Shown piece after piece: positions 21,309-33,156 of a stretch of DNA of 64,000 nt. This stretch comes from Eutreptiella sp. 'Long Island Sound 2002' (taxonomy: Eukaryota; Euglenozoa; Euglenophyceae; Eutreptiales; Eutreptiaceae). A program made the position numbers and the translations under genes. The stretch lies in assembly GCA_964036045.1 (NCBI GenBank), contig OZ038391.1, positions 40,103,232 through 40,167,231 on the forward strand, read 5' to 3'. The notes below the pieces were generated by a model, which was given only the letters and a program-made list of their open reading frames with translations, was not told the origin of the DNA and made no database searches. Numbering within the stretch: position 1 is the first letter of the stretch; the number at the start of each line of letters is the position of its first letter.

Positions 21309-22631
21309 TCAGAACTCCGCGGGACAGGTCACCTCGAACCCCTTGTTCCGCAGCTTGTGGGCCATCCTCATCAAACGGCTTCTCTTCTTAGCGTTGCCGT
21401 CATCACCACCTTCGTGCTCCCGCTTGGCCCCTTGTTCTTTCTGGGCCTGCGTCTGTGAGCGTGTGGTCGGAGCAGACTGCCCTCCACAGGGCTCGGAGTT
21501 CCCGCCTGGATTAGGGTTGGGGTTGCCTCCGTTCGTGTCCTGGTTCTTGTTGTCGTTGTCTGGCTGGCGGTTAGCGCCTTCTCCTCGTCCACCTTGACTC
21601 TTGTCTTGCCTTTGTCCACGTCCTTTCGACTTGCCCTTGCCGGAGTCGTTGCCCTTGCTTTTGCCTCCACTTTTGCCTGAGCCTTTGCCAGGATCTTCAC
21701 CCTTAACCTTCGCCGATAGGCGTTGCTTATGGTAGCACTCATCTTCGTAGTGCTTCCTCTTCCCACAGAAGGCACACGTGATGGTGCACCTGTAATGATC
21801 CGGCAGCTTCGCTTTGGCGCTGGTGTTCTTCTCCTGCTGCTTCCCCTGGACTACAAAGCAGTCTCGCTGCTCGCAGTCAGGGGCGTGCTGCAGGTGGCCC
21901 TGCTCGTCTCTGGCATCACACCAGAAGAGCTCCTTGACGTTCTCCATGATACGGGCGTGGGCGTGTTTGGGGGTAGTCCCCTGCGCAGGTCTGGAAACTT
22001 GGTACCCTTTGCCATGGCCTCCAGAGCCTCCACCACCAGGACGGTAGTTGTTCAAGTGCTGGTCGCTCTCCTTCTCCAGCGCCAGCTCCAGGAGTAGCAC
22101 GCATAGGTCCTCGCAGCGGAGGGATCTAGCCTTGCGCTCTGCCGTCAAACGGCATTCCCCCCACAGCTCTCGAGGGAGCTTAGCCACCATCCAGAAGAGC
22201 AGGTCGTCGCTGCTGTAGGAACCGGGCGGCAATCGTCCAGCCCAGTGATCTAGGTCAGCCAAAGGCTCAGAGACCCTGCCAGGTTTGGGGTTGTTGGGCA
22301 GCACGGGCAGGTTCTGGATCTCGGCCCTGATGGAGAGGTCGGTTTCGTAGGTCGGGTACTGCCTCTCCAAGGCAACCAACACATCGGCAAAGGTGGCGGA
22401 GTTAGTCACGATCTGCCTGAACTGCTTCTCCAGGTACTTGGTCTTGCAGCACTGCAGGAGCAGATCGCACTTGACCCGGCCACTAGCGTGGGTTTGGCCG
22501 GTCAATCGGAGAAACCGGCCAAAATTTTTGGCAAACTCGCTGAGGTCCTTGCCTGTGAACTCAGGCAGGTTCACCACGATCCTGGAGGTGGCAATAGCCT
22601 TAGCCTCCTGAGACCTGCGTCCCTCAGGGCG
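21309..22631 (-). pseudogene. Element A gag, capsid-like domain, zinc knuckle and basic tail
   Basis: The frame covers VVNLPEFTGKDLSEFAKNFG and the helical capsid-like region, then the CCHC knuckle CAFCGKRKHYEDEC and a Gly/Lys-rich tail (GKGSGKSGGKSKGN..). It ends CPAEF then UGA in the context UGA-CGG at 21306-21311, continuous in frame with pol. Two upstream stops, TGA 22632-22634 (from CGA) and TAG 22647-22649, cut it from the N-terminal part. Confidence 0.88.
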
Positions 22632-22646
22632 TCAGGTCTTCCTCTT

Positions 22647-23401
22647 CTACTTCTTCTTCTTCCCACTTGGGTTCTCCGGGTCCTCCGGGTCGTCGTCCTC
22701 CGAGGGCGAAGCAGACGTCATAGACGGCGGCTCATCATCGGAGGGGTCTCCGCCTAGATCACTAGAGCCATAGGGCTCCACGTCAACCATTGCCCTCAAG
22801 GCTGTCAGCCCCAGCCTGTCCAGCTCGGCTCTCGTAGAATTCGTCACGTGGCTGTAGGGCGGCTGGGCCGTTCTCGGTACGAAAGGGCTTCTCGGTATCG
22901 CTGCAGGGGTCGGCAATGGTCGGTTCCTCAGGCTCCCCAGGGTGTTTGTCAGCCCTGCCACCAGGCGGTTGGCCTGTACTCGATGGGGTGACACTCCCAC
23001 CGTGGTAGGTGACGCTTGGGGCGGTATCATCAGGGGCTCCAGTTTCTCTTGAATCTCCTGAGTGAGGTCGCCAACAATTTTAGAGGTGGCTCCTCGGAGC
23101 ACCTCGTTGATCTCCGACCGCGGCAGGAACCTGTTGGAGGATCTCGCCGATCCTCTACTCCTGCCTCCAAGAGACTCAGGTCCTCTCGTCAACCCACTCA
23201 AGGTTGCATACCCAGGAACATCCACATAGGTTCCCGTAGCGGGTAGAGGATGGTGATAGTCAGCCGCATACCATCGCGGCGCAGAAGTGGAGGCCACCGG
23301 CTCACTGGCAGTAGTTGCCTCAGGAAACACAGTGGTAGGTGGGCCCAAACCATAGGCAGGGTAGGTAGGCATACCAGTAAAGCCTGTGCCCTCAGCCATA
23401 G
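22647..23401 (-). pseudogene. Element A gag, middle part up to the G insertion
   Basis: This reads from AEGTGFTGMPTYPAYG through the conserved RSEINEVLRGATSKIVGDLT segment to GKKKK and then TAG (22647-22649) inside the lysine run, the same position as in copy D (46020-46022). It is interrupted at 23398-23401 (ATAG) by element G; the gag N-terminus lies at 26077-26486. Confidence 0.85.
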
Positions 23402-24307
23402 TGAAGCGGTATGGGGTGCCTCACCCATACCCGCTGCCCAGCCTGTGGCGCTCTTCGCCAGGCTGGCTCACGAATTTTCCTGGGCTGATTATGGCATCTT
23501 GATTTCTGTGGGATTTCTGTAAAATACCCCAGAAATCGTCTTTTTTCGTCATTTTGGGCTGGCGACAACGTTCGTCGCCTGCGCGACGCAGCCCCAGATC
23601 GAAGCTTTATTTCACGATTTCTGAAGATTTTAATCAATTTTATTATTGATTTATCGTTTTTAGAAATATAGAAATATAACGTGACCTTTTTCGCGGCGTT
23701 CCGCGAAGGTCAATTTTTGCGAAGTGAGTCACGTTCACGAATTTTTCAAAAAATCCTGAGGCGATCCCAGGAATCAGTCAGGCGCCCATGGTGTGGCCCA
23801 ACAGTGGCCCTCTTCATATATAGTTTGAATTGGGACAGAAACGCGTCGTGTCGGCTACGCGACGCGTTGGGGGGAGACACGCGAAATGAGTGTTTTTGGC
23901 TCAAAAATCACTACATTTCACTGTTTTTCGCCCAAAAACCACTGTTTGGCCCAGTTTGGGCAGGATCTCAGTGGAGATCCTGATGGCGACGACTCGTAGC
24001 CGTCAGATTTTCTGATGGCGGCGACACCGCCGCCTTCATTTGGTCCACTCTTCTAAGCTATTTTATAGTATAGAAGTGTTACATATACATAATACTTGTC
24101 TACATGTTTATATTGTCTACATATACCTTCATCTCTTGCCTAGGACGCCAGATTGTGTCATGGCTGAGGCAAGGATCACAGAATTCTTTGGAGAAGCCCA
24201 AACTGATGGAAGATCAGCAAGAAAACAAGAGGAAGTCTTGGATTTCATGGGATTGGGGTCGTGCATGCCAAGGGAAGCTTGGAGGTTGCCCTCCCCCAAC
24301 CTCTTCA
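23402..24307 (+). repeat. 5' LTR of element G
   Basis: 906 bp, repeated at 25170-26076. A TATA-like CATATATAG is near 23816. Inverted GC-rich motifs (CGTCGCGTAGC-type) occur around 23850. Confidence 0.9.
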
Positions 24308-25169
24308 AAAGAATTCTGCCGACGCCAAGGCCACCAAGGCGGTGTGACGGCCTGCGGACGGCGACGAAGCCCAGACTGCAGGAGTACCGCTTCTTCGCTG
24401 GGAAACATCTGCAGGAGCTAAGGTCCAGGGCATCAACATGATGAAGGAGGATGACCGCCGACATCCCACTCCTTGACTCCTACGATGGGTAGAAGACCCT
24501 ATGGAGCCCCCAAGTCCATCATGTGGCTGGGCGACAACCACAGCGACGACGACGCCATCTGCGAACGTTGCAGGCGCGTTAATTCGTCGCCTTGGGTTGG
24601 TTGGCCCTCCGGAGGTCGCCACCCTAAACAGGCGCGGGTCGCCCTGGGTAGGAAATGACCCTAAATCCCCCAAATCAGGCGCGTTAATTCGTCGCCTTGG
24701 GTTGGGAATCGACCCTAAACAGGCACGAGGAATTCGTCGCCTTGGGCAGGAAATGGCCCTAAGTTCAGGCGCGAGGAATTCGTTGCCTTGGGTTTGACCC
24801 TAAATAATTTTTTTCTCCGCATTTGAATTTATTGAATTATTATGTTTCCATGCCCATGGAGAAAAAGGGCCAATATGTGGGCCTCAGCGCCATCAGTCAG
24901 GTCGGAAGGACCTGCAGCGCCCCTGGTTTGGTCACCAGAGGCTAAAGGGAGTGCCAGGGACCAGTGTGGTCGCCGGGGGGGCAATTGCCGTATGAATATA
25001 TCAAAAAAAAAAAAAAGACCTACATGTGAGTGGAATGTAAATTACTTACGAAGCCCCCCGCCCCCACTGTCCTGCTGAATCAGTTTTGAAACCAGGGCAG
25101 TGCAGGGGTCAGAGCGCCTCCTTGGCCTTGCCTTCCTTTGGATATAGGCAAGGCTTCTAAGGAGGGGGG
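24308..25169 (+). other. Interior of element G with imperfect tandem repeats
   Basis: Repeats built on GGCGCG..AATTCGTCGCCTTGGG and GACCCTAAA recur at 24568-24807 with roughly 55-bp spacing. An A-rich stretch lies near 25000-25015. No coding frame is supported. Confidence 0.75.
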
Positions 25170-26076
25170 TGAAGCGGTATGGGGTGCCTCACCCATACCC
25201 GCTGCCCAGCCTGTGGCGCTCTTCGCCAGGCTCGCTCACGAATTTTCCTGGGCTGATTATGGCATCTTGATTTCTGTGGGATTTCTGTAAAATACCCCAG
25301 AAATCGTCTTTTTTCGTCATTTTGGGCTGGCGACGACGTTCGTCGCCTGCGCGACGCAGCCCCAGATCGAAGCTTTATTTCACGATTTCTGAAGATTTTA
25401 ATCAATTTTATTATTGATTTATCGTTTTTAGAAATATAGGAATATAACGTGACCTTTTTCACGGCGTTCCGCGAAGGTCAATTTTTCCGAAGTGAGTCAC
25501 GTTCACGAATTTTTCAAAAAAACCTGAGGCGATCCCAGGAATCAGCCAGGCGCCCATGGTGTGGCCCAACAGTGGCCCTGCTCATATATAGTTTGAATTG
25601 GGACAGAAACGCGTCGTGTCGGCTACGCGACGCGTTGGGGGGAGACACGCGAAATGAGTGTTTTTGGCTCAAAAATCACTATATTTCACTGTTTTTCGCC
25701 CAAAAACCACTGTTTGGCCCAGTTTGGGCAGGATCTCAGTGGAGATCCTGATGGCGACGACTCGTAGCCGTCAGATTTTCTGATGGCGGCGACGCCGCCG
25801 CCTTCATTTCGTCCACTCTTCTAAGCTATTTTATAGTATAGAAGTGTTACATATACATAATACTTGTCTACATGTTTATATTGTCTACATATACCTTCTT
25901 CTCTTGCCTAGGACGCCAGATTGTGTCATGGCTGAGGCAAGGATCACAGAATGCTTTGCAGAAACCCAAACTGATGGAAGATCAGCAAGAAAACAAGAGG
26001 AAGTCTTGGATTTCATCGGATTGGGGTCGTGCATGCCAAGGGAAGCTTGGAGGTTGCCCTCCCCCCAACCTCTTCA
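25170..26076 (+). repeat. 3' LTR of element G
   Basis: 907 bp, near-identical to 23402-24307 with a handful of substitutions visible by eye, so G is a recent insertion. Confidence 0.9.
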
Positions 26077-26486
26077 ATAGGTGGGTTGGTGATGGGAGTG
26101 GATGTTGCAGCGGCTGGGTCTGGAATTGGGAGTGTGGTGGTTATAGGTGAGGGTGATGCGTGGAGGCCAGAAGCGCTTGGTGCGCCTTCGAAGGTAGAAT
26201 CATTCGTCAGGTTTTGCCCTTGGTCTTCTCCTTCGTCTGTTATGCCTTCTCCAGCATCTTTCTCGCTCTCTCTCTTCCTCTTCACAGGATGAGTGACCGC
26301 CTCCTCGACTGAGAGGCCCCGGAAGGCCGACTGGAGTCCTTCCAACGAATCCTCCGCCACGTCCACTGGCCCATGTAAGGGCTCCGAAGGTACAGCGCTA
26401 GGTCCAGGTCCAGGTTCACCAGGTGCTGGCATTGCTGGTGCCTCAGGCGCTGTCTTCACGTCGGTGTCCTCTTTCTTTGTGTCCAT
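26077..26486 (-). pseudogene. Element A gag, N-terminal part
   Basis: It starts MDTKKEDTDVKTAPEAPAMP and has an acidic, Pro/Ala-rich, probably disordered composition. The start is supported by copy D, which begins identically at 44865. It is cut from the remainder by G. A TATATAAGC-like element conserved in all copies lies about 25 bp upstream of the ATG. Confidence 0.88.
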
Positions 26487-26571
26487 CTTCGTCCGCCCTT
26501 CTGCTTATATGTGACTGATCTCGGCGCACTGGTTGTACGGCACGGGGTTGCTGCCGGTACGCAGAGACAAT

Positions 26572-26587
26572 CTGCCTCTTGCTACCA
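26572..26587 (-). other. Primer binding site of element A
   Basis: TGGTAGCAAGAGGCAG on the minus strand abuts (sharing one T with) the end of the 5' LTR. It resembles an initiator-Met tRNA complement, with one extra A. It is conserved at 40660-40675 (B), 44764-44779 (D) and 61581-61596 (E). Confidence 0.75.
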
Positions 26588-27372
26588 GAAAGTTTTATAG
26601 TGATTTCAACACTGTGTTTGTGCCTCTCCTGCTGCTTGCTGCTGGTGTAGGGTTTCCTGCTGCTTGTTTTTGAAGAGGAAAATGTTTTAGTTGCTGAAAT
26701 ACAATCAATCCAGGATAGCCCAAGCCAGAGATATGCAAGTAGAAGAGAATCAGGATCAAAGCATGAAGGGCTGCAGTGTAAACAGTGAAAGATGAAAGGA
26801 TATTCACAGAAACTGCAACTCAAGGCACATCTGATTGCATATTCACAAAGATAGCTGAAATGTTTTGGAAAAAGAGTTGGAAAACTGCCCCATGATCACT
26901 CCATCTCCATAGTGCCATCTCAGGAGATGTGCACTCTTTGTTTTGGGTCCCATATGTGCTGAGGTGGCAGGGCATGTGGCGATGAGGTCACTGCCATGTC
27001 ACATGGGATCTTCCTACTTAGCTAGGCTGACCGGGAATTGAACCCAGGACCTCTCAAAAAGAGGTACCCAGCCCCCTAGGGTGCATACCACTAGGACAGC
27101 TAAGAATTCATGAGAAAACATAGATAAACTCGTAGGCTCTGCCCTGGATATGTCAGTTCTCAGTCGGCTCAGGAAAAGATGAATTGCCTCACATTGATAG
27201 GGGATTAAGGGGTCCACTCCATAACCTGATTGGGTGTTTGGTTCCATAGGTCAAAATGTGTTATCACCACTTTTGGTTGGGCCGTACTAAGATAGAAATG
27301 CCTGTGTGCTCAGTGCATCTCTAATACAACTAGAGTATGCCTCAAAGCATTGGAAAAGCACTTTTTCTTACT
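26587..27372 (-). repeat. 5' LTR of element A
   Basis: 786 bp, partner of 1084-1870, with few differences by eye. The tRNA-like segment is at 27017-27104. Confidence 0.92.
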
Positions 27373-27993
27373 CCAGTACAAAGAGCAACAAAGAGGAGGG
27401 CTGAGACCCGGTTGGACAGACTTGCCAAAAGGTTTCGTGCTGCACCACGTGATGTACATGCTCAGCCAGGGAGAACAGGCAAAGGGCAAGGGAGGCCCGG
27501 GAGGCAGTGCAAACTTCGGACGATGAAGGCACTCTGAGCTGTGCAGTGTTGCTTACCATGAGTGAGAGAGAGCAGTACTTCCTGTTTCCTCTTGAATAAC
27601 ACTGAATCGATGAAAGTGAATATGTGGTGCATCCTTTGCAACAGCGACATGTCCTCCAAAGGGCAGTGAAGTCTGTAGGGTCGGACAATTTGCACACGAA
27701 AGCAACTTTTTTTTGGCATTTTTCCCAATTTGTGCGAGTTGCATACGGCATTGGTGGAGCATTAAAGGCCGAGGTGCAATCCAAGTTCTATAAAAAAGCA
27801 TAACTCTGGCCACTTCAGAGAAAAAAAACAACATTTCAGGAGATAAAAAAAAACAGGATTTTCAACATAGAAGTGAGTGACAGAAAAAAACAAACAATAT
27901 TTCAGTAGGTAAAGAAAAACAGCATTTTCAACGCAGAAGTGAGTGACAAAAAAAAAACAGTGTAGGCTTTTCAACACAAAAAAGAGTGAGTTG
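27373..27993 (+). mobile_element. P1: pogo-like transposon, second piece
   Basis: This continues P1 after element A and aligns with 55247-55837 of P2. It encodes the Arg-rich transposase C-terminus (RRAETRLDRLAKRFRAAPRD) with a small deletion relative to P2, then A-rich 3' non-coding sequence. It is cut at 27993 by the LTR of element C; AGTTG (27989-27993) is the presumed target duplication. The 3' end of P1 lies beyond C, outside the window. Confidence 0.85.
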
Positions 27994-28786
27994 AGAAAGT
28001 TTAATAGTGATTTCAACACTGTGTGTTTGTTGTGCCTCTCCTGCTGCTTGCTGCTGGTGTAGGGTTCCTGCTGCTTGTTTTTTGATGACGAAAATGTTTT
28101 ATTTTTGAAATACAACCAATCCAGGATAACCCAAGCCAGAGATAAGCAAGTAGAAGAAGGTCAGGATCAAAGCATGAAGGGCTGCACTCACAAAGAGTTA
28201 GATAAAAACAACTATCAACAATAGACCACAGCAATTAGCATACATTGCAACTCAGGATCAAATATTTTACATGTCTGAGAAAAACTGATTGGAAAACTGC
28301 CCCAAGAGCTCACTATCATCCCCAGTGCCATCTTGAGATGTGCACTCTTTGTTTTTGGGTCCCATAGGTGCTGAGGTGGCATGACATGTGGCCATGAGGT
28401 CACTGCCATGTCACATGGGATATTCCTACTTAGCTAGGCTGACTGGGTATTGAACCCAGGACCTCTCAAAAAGAGGTGCCCCAGCCCCCTAGGGTGCATA
28501 CCACTAGGATAGCTGAGAATTCATGAGAAAACATAGATAAATTCATAGGCTCTACCTTCAGTATGTCAGTGCCTCAGCAACCCGGGAAAAGATGTTTTAG
28601 TGCCTATAGCTTGGGGATAAAGGGGTCCACACCACATCCTGATTTAGTGTTTGGTTCCATAGGTCAAAATGTGTTATCACCACTTTTGGTTGGGCCAATA
28701 CTAAGATAAAACTGCCTGAGTGCTTATAGCACCTCTAATACAACTAAAGTATACCCTAAAGCATTGGAAAAGCACTTTTTCTTACT
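27994..28786 (-). repeat. 3' LTR of element C
   Basis: 793 bp, more diverged from the other LTRs than they are from each other. The tRNA-like segment at 28429-28517 has one acceptor-end change (AGCTGAG). A polypurine tract follows at 28787. Confidence 0.9.
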
Positions 28787-30085
28787 CCCCCCTTGTGCTG
28801 TGGTGGCCACCACTGTCGCATTTTAAGGAAAAAGGGATTTTTTCTTGGCCTTTCCTTGGTTTCCACACCTACTTTAAAATACCCATAGCTTCCCTAACAC
28901 TGGAAAAGAGCGCTTTACAATGGCCAGCGACTCTTGCTGCATTGTTGATGACAATCTCGAACAGAAAACTCAGCGCTCTTGGCGCTGCCGGGGTTCCTGT
29001 GGCTTGGTGGGGTTAGAGTAGGGCATGCCAAGACCATATGCATGTGCATCCCTCCCTCCAAGCTGCAGCGTAACACAACCCAACGCCAGACTCTCATAGG
29101 ACGCACGACCCAAGTCTCAAGGAACCTGATGGAGACACCTGTCCTGGTACTCAGGTGAGGGTGCGCTGATTTAATTAGAATTGCCCCTTGGAGGCATCTT
29201 GATTCTGGTTCAGTCTGCTGCTGCTGCTTTTCGGCCAGAACAGCGGCCTACTCAACGAGGCTTTGCGAGGGGGTCTGTACAACAGAGGAATGGGAGAATG
29301 AGGGACGAATCCACGCAAGCGCGAAGCGACAACACCTAAGTCCGTAAAATGACGGCCTAGAATTTTTCTGAAGGCACACACCTGGACAGAATCCAATTGT
29401 GCATCAGATGCACATTTTTATAAAATTTGTAGTCATCTCTTGATTTTTTGAATCAAGAAATTCTTACGCAGAAAAAGGCGGCGCGCAGGAGCGGCTCCTA
29501 GCGAAGCGCCGGAAAATAAAGAAATAATGAGATCATAAACGTATGTCTCACGTAGACAGGAAAATGACGAGACACACATAAATAGATGTGCTTAAAGATT
29601 CCACCCACATTGCCAGATTCAACCGAAAATCAAGAATTCGAAAAATAAGAATATGACTTCAATGAATCAGGTATAAACTGCAGGTGTGCTCGTTCTGTTT
29701 GCCCGACGCACAGTGCTCGCCATGTGTCGTCCTTTTCAAGCCTGGTAGCACGATAGAACACGATAGAGGGATAGATTAGAAAGATTGCAGAAGATTAGAG
29801 GTAAGATCAGGGTGCTTAGACATACACACTCGTGCATAGCGACGTTTTTTGCTGGTGTCACGCTTTTCTCCGCACCTTGCTTCACTCTCCAGCGGTAGGT
29901 AAGGTAGGTAAGCCCAGATGGGGCCACCCCATGATGGAGTTTGTGATGGTGTGTAAGATTAGGAAGTTTGCCAAAGGCAGAGCGTCCACTCGTGCATGCT
30001 CGTGCATTCACACACGCATTAAAGGGTAGGCCACGCAAAATGCGCGCGGTAAACCTTGTTTAGGTTACCCAGGAGCTCCTCGGTA
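28787..30085 (-). other. 3' non-coding region of element C, part 1
   Basis: It aligns with 1871-3170 of A and 30884-32190 of B, including the AGGAGCGGCTCCT palindrome near 29488. It ends at CGGTA (30081-30085), the target duplication of B. Confidence 0.85.
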
Positions 30086-30883
30086 AGAAAAGTTTATAGT
30101 GTTTTCAGCACTGTGTTTTTGCTTCTCCTGCTGCTTGTTGTTGCTGTAGGGTGTCCTGCTGCTGGTTTTGGATGATGAAAAGCTTTTGTTTGTTGAAATA
30201 CAGTAAAGCCAAGTCAATCCAGGATAGCCCAAGCCAATAGTATGCAAGGAGAAGGTAATTCAGGATCAAAGCATGAAGGGCTGCAGTGTAAACAGTGAAA
30301 GATGATTGGATATTCACAGAAACTGCAACTCAGGTCACAAATGAATGCATATTCACAAAGATAGCTGAAATGTTTTAGGAAAAGAGTTAGAAAACTGCCT
30401 CAGGATCACTCTCTCTCCATAGTGCCATCTTAGGAGATGTGCACTCTTTGTTCTGGGTCCCATATGTGCTGAGGTGGCATGGTATGTGGCGATGAGGTCA
30501 CTGCCATGTCACATGGGATCTTCCTACTTAGCTAGGCTGACCAGGAATTGAACCCAGGACCTCTCAAAAAGAGCTGCCCAGCCCCCTAGGGTGCATACCA
30601 CTAGGATAGCTAAGAATTCATGGAAAAACATAGATAAATTCATAGGCTCTACTTTAGGTATGTCAGTGCTCAGTCAACTCAGGAAAAGATGTTTCACCTC
30701 TGATTGAAAGGGGATTAAGGGGTCCACTCCATATCCTGATTGGGTGTTTGGTTCCATAGGTCAAAATGTGTTATCACCAGTTTTGGTGGGACCAATACTA
30801 AGATCAAAATGCATGGATGCTCAGTGCATCTCTAATACAACTAGAGTATGCCTCAAAGCAATGGAAAAGCACTTTTTCTTACT
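30086..30883 (-). repeat. 3' LTR of element B
   Basis: 798 bp; element-strand ends AGTAAGAAAAAG..CTTTTCT; tRNA-like segment 30527-30614; polypurine tract immediately upstream (30884-30894). Confidence 0.93.
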
Positions 30884-33156
30884 CCCCCCTTGTGCTGTGG
30901 TGGCCACCACTGTCGCATTTTAGGAAAAAGGGAATTTTTCTTGGCCTTTCCTTGGTTTCCACATCTACTTTAAAATACCTACAGTCTCCCTCACACTGAA
31001 AAATGAGCGCTCACCATGGCTGGCGCTCTCCTGCTGCTTTGTTTGTAACATATCCTACAGAAGACTCAGCGCTCATGGCGCTGCTGGGGCTCCTGTGGCT
31101 TGGTTGGGTTAGTATGGGAGCATGCCAAACATGTGCATATGCATCCCTCCCTCCAAGACGCAGCGTCGACACAACCCAAACGCAAGACACATTATACACA
31201 CTCGCATGGGTTCTCGTAAACCTGCTGGCGACCTGTGACCTGTCTTAGGGCGAAGGGAGTCGAAAGAAAATTAAATTTGCCCCTTGGTGGGGTCTTGGTT
31301 CTGCTCAGTATCTCCAGGCACCTGCGTTTCGGCCCGAACACGGCCTACTCAGCGAGGCTACGCGTGGGTATCTGCAGAGGCAGGAATTGGAGAATTATGG
31401 ACGAATCCACGCAAAAACGAAGCAACGCCACCAAAATCCGTCAAATGACGGCGTAGAATTTTTCTGAAACGACACACCTGAGCAGAATCCAATAGTGCAT
31501 CAGAAGCACATTTTTATAGAAATTATAGTCATCTCTGAATTTTTTCAATCCAGAAATTCATACGCATAGAATGGCAGCGCGCAGGAGCGGCTCCTAGCGA
31601 AGCGCCGGAAAATGGAGAAATAATGGAATTATAAACGTATGTCTCACGTAGTCTTGAAAATGACGAGACACACATTAATAAATAAACATACAGATTCCAC
31701 CCACACTAATAGAAGCTTCAAAAATTCAAGAATTTGAAAATCAATTAAAAAGACTTCAATGAATCAGGTATAAACTACAGGTATGCTCGTCTTGCATGCT
31801 GCATACACATTGCTCGTCTCGTGTCTCCGTGAACGAGCCTTGTAGCAGCGCCAACAACGATAACAACGATAGGACGCGATAGAGGGATTGATTAGAAAGA
31901 TTGCAGATGATTAGCGGTCAGATCAGGGTGATTAGACATACACACAAGTGCATAGCAACGTTCTTCGCGTGCGCCCCTTTTGTCCTCTCACCTTGCTTCA
32001 CTTCCCAGCGGTAGGTAAGGTAGGTACGCCCAGGCGGGGCCACCCCCTGGTGGAGTCAAGATTGACGCGTAGATGGGCAGGTTTACCCACGATCCTGTCG
32101 CATACTCGTGCATGCACACACGCATTAAAGGGTAGGCCACGCGAAGTGCGCACGGTAAACCTTGTTTAGGCTACCCAGGGGCTCCTCGGTACGTTCTTTA
32201 AGAGAACCTGAGGAGTTCCTTAACGCTTGCTTGCTTGACAAGGGTAGCTGCTCCATGCAGCGTGTTTGCGGACAGCGTATTATAGGCCACACTGAGAAGG
32301 GTATAATACCTTGAGTGTGGCTTGGTTCCTCCGCCGCAAACGCCCTTTCATTTGCCTTTGTTTTACAGGTGGGCAGGTAGGGTGAGTGGTGCAGCAGCAT
32401 TTTTTTTTATGCCCTGCTAAACAAGGGCGCAGATCACACAAACAAGTAACTGCGCTCCGCCTGTGGCAGAGCAGGGAGTCCGACTTCATCGACATCTGCG
32501 CCTTGCACGCGAGAGCACTCCTTCCCTCCAAGCCCTAACAGGGGAAACGCGTTGTGGCGTCCCCTGTCAGGCCACAGTTGCTTAGTAGCGCTGTGTTCTC
32601 TTGCCATTTCACAGGAGGGTCGCTAGGACCCAAGAGACCTTCATCTTCGCAACGCCCAGTAGAGTGTGCGTGTAGGAGTGGTAGTCCTGAGTGGGGGCTA
32701 GAGCCAGCCGCCCAGTGCTCGCCCGACAGGATGGTGCTACTGTAGGGTGTGTAGGACCTGTAGGGGGTGTGTCACTGTCCCACCCTTTTCCTGCAATTTT
32801 AGCGGGGTTGGTCGGCTGTGGCAGTGGTTAGGTCAGTGTTTTGGCCACATAGCAAAACGGCGTTTTGCATGCCTTCATAGCTTTTGGCCACCCCTCCCTG
32901 TAGTAGACAGATAGGTAGGGAAAACAATACCTGGATTAGCACGCTGGGTATTCCCCCAAGGCTTTGCGCCAGCACAGAGATTGGGCGCATAGGGGAAGGG
33001 AGACCCGGGGCGTACCCCGTGGCATCAATAAGCCAACCCTCCAGGTTTAGCAAGGGCGCAGACTTGGGTATAATTAGGACACCACTTCTGCGGCTTGCTC
33101 TCAGGACCTTAGGACTAGCACACTCACACATACGCTTTGGCAGGTAAGGGTAAGGT
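30884..33156 (-). other. 3' non-coding region of element B
   Basis: 2.27 kb matching A and C, with the same palindrome (about 31583) and GGTA-rich stretch (about 32008-32022). The accessory frame conserved in A, C and D is broken here. Nothing else is recognised. Confidence 0.8.

Larger units (their letters stand above)
23402..26076 (+). mobile_element. Element G: short non-autonomous LTR retrotransposon
   Basis: Two LTRs of about 906 bp (23402-24307, 25170-26076) flank 862 bp. LTR ends are canonical: TGAAGCGG..CTCTTCA. The 4-bp target duplication ATAG (23398-23401, 26077-26080) lies in the gag of A. A polypurine tract AAGGAGGGGGG (25159-25169) abuts the right LTR, giving plus orientation. 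A tRNA primer site is not obvious after 24307. The interior has no gag or pol frame, so it is non-autonomous and unrelated to the A-E family, whose LTR ends differ. Confidence 0.9.
1084..27372 (-). mobile_element. Element A: Ty3/gypsy chromovirus, minus strand, carrying insertions F, L1 and G
   Basis: This is an LTR retrotransposon with 787- and 786-bp LTRs at 1084-1870 and 26587-27372 and a 5-bp target duplication CCGGT (1079-1083) / CCAGT (27373-27377) in the transposon P1. Subtracting F (4224-15254), L1 (17321-18509 plus its 111-bp duplication) and G (23402-26076) leaves about 11.3 kb. The order on the minus strand is 5' LTR, primer site, gag, pol, chromodomain, 3' non-coding region, polypurine tract, 3' LTR. 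It is inactive: gag has stop codons at 22647-22649 and 22632-22634 and all three coding blocks are interrupted. Its gag groups with copy D (both start MDTKKEDTDV) and differs from B and E (MDPG...). Confidence 0.93.
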
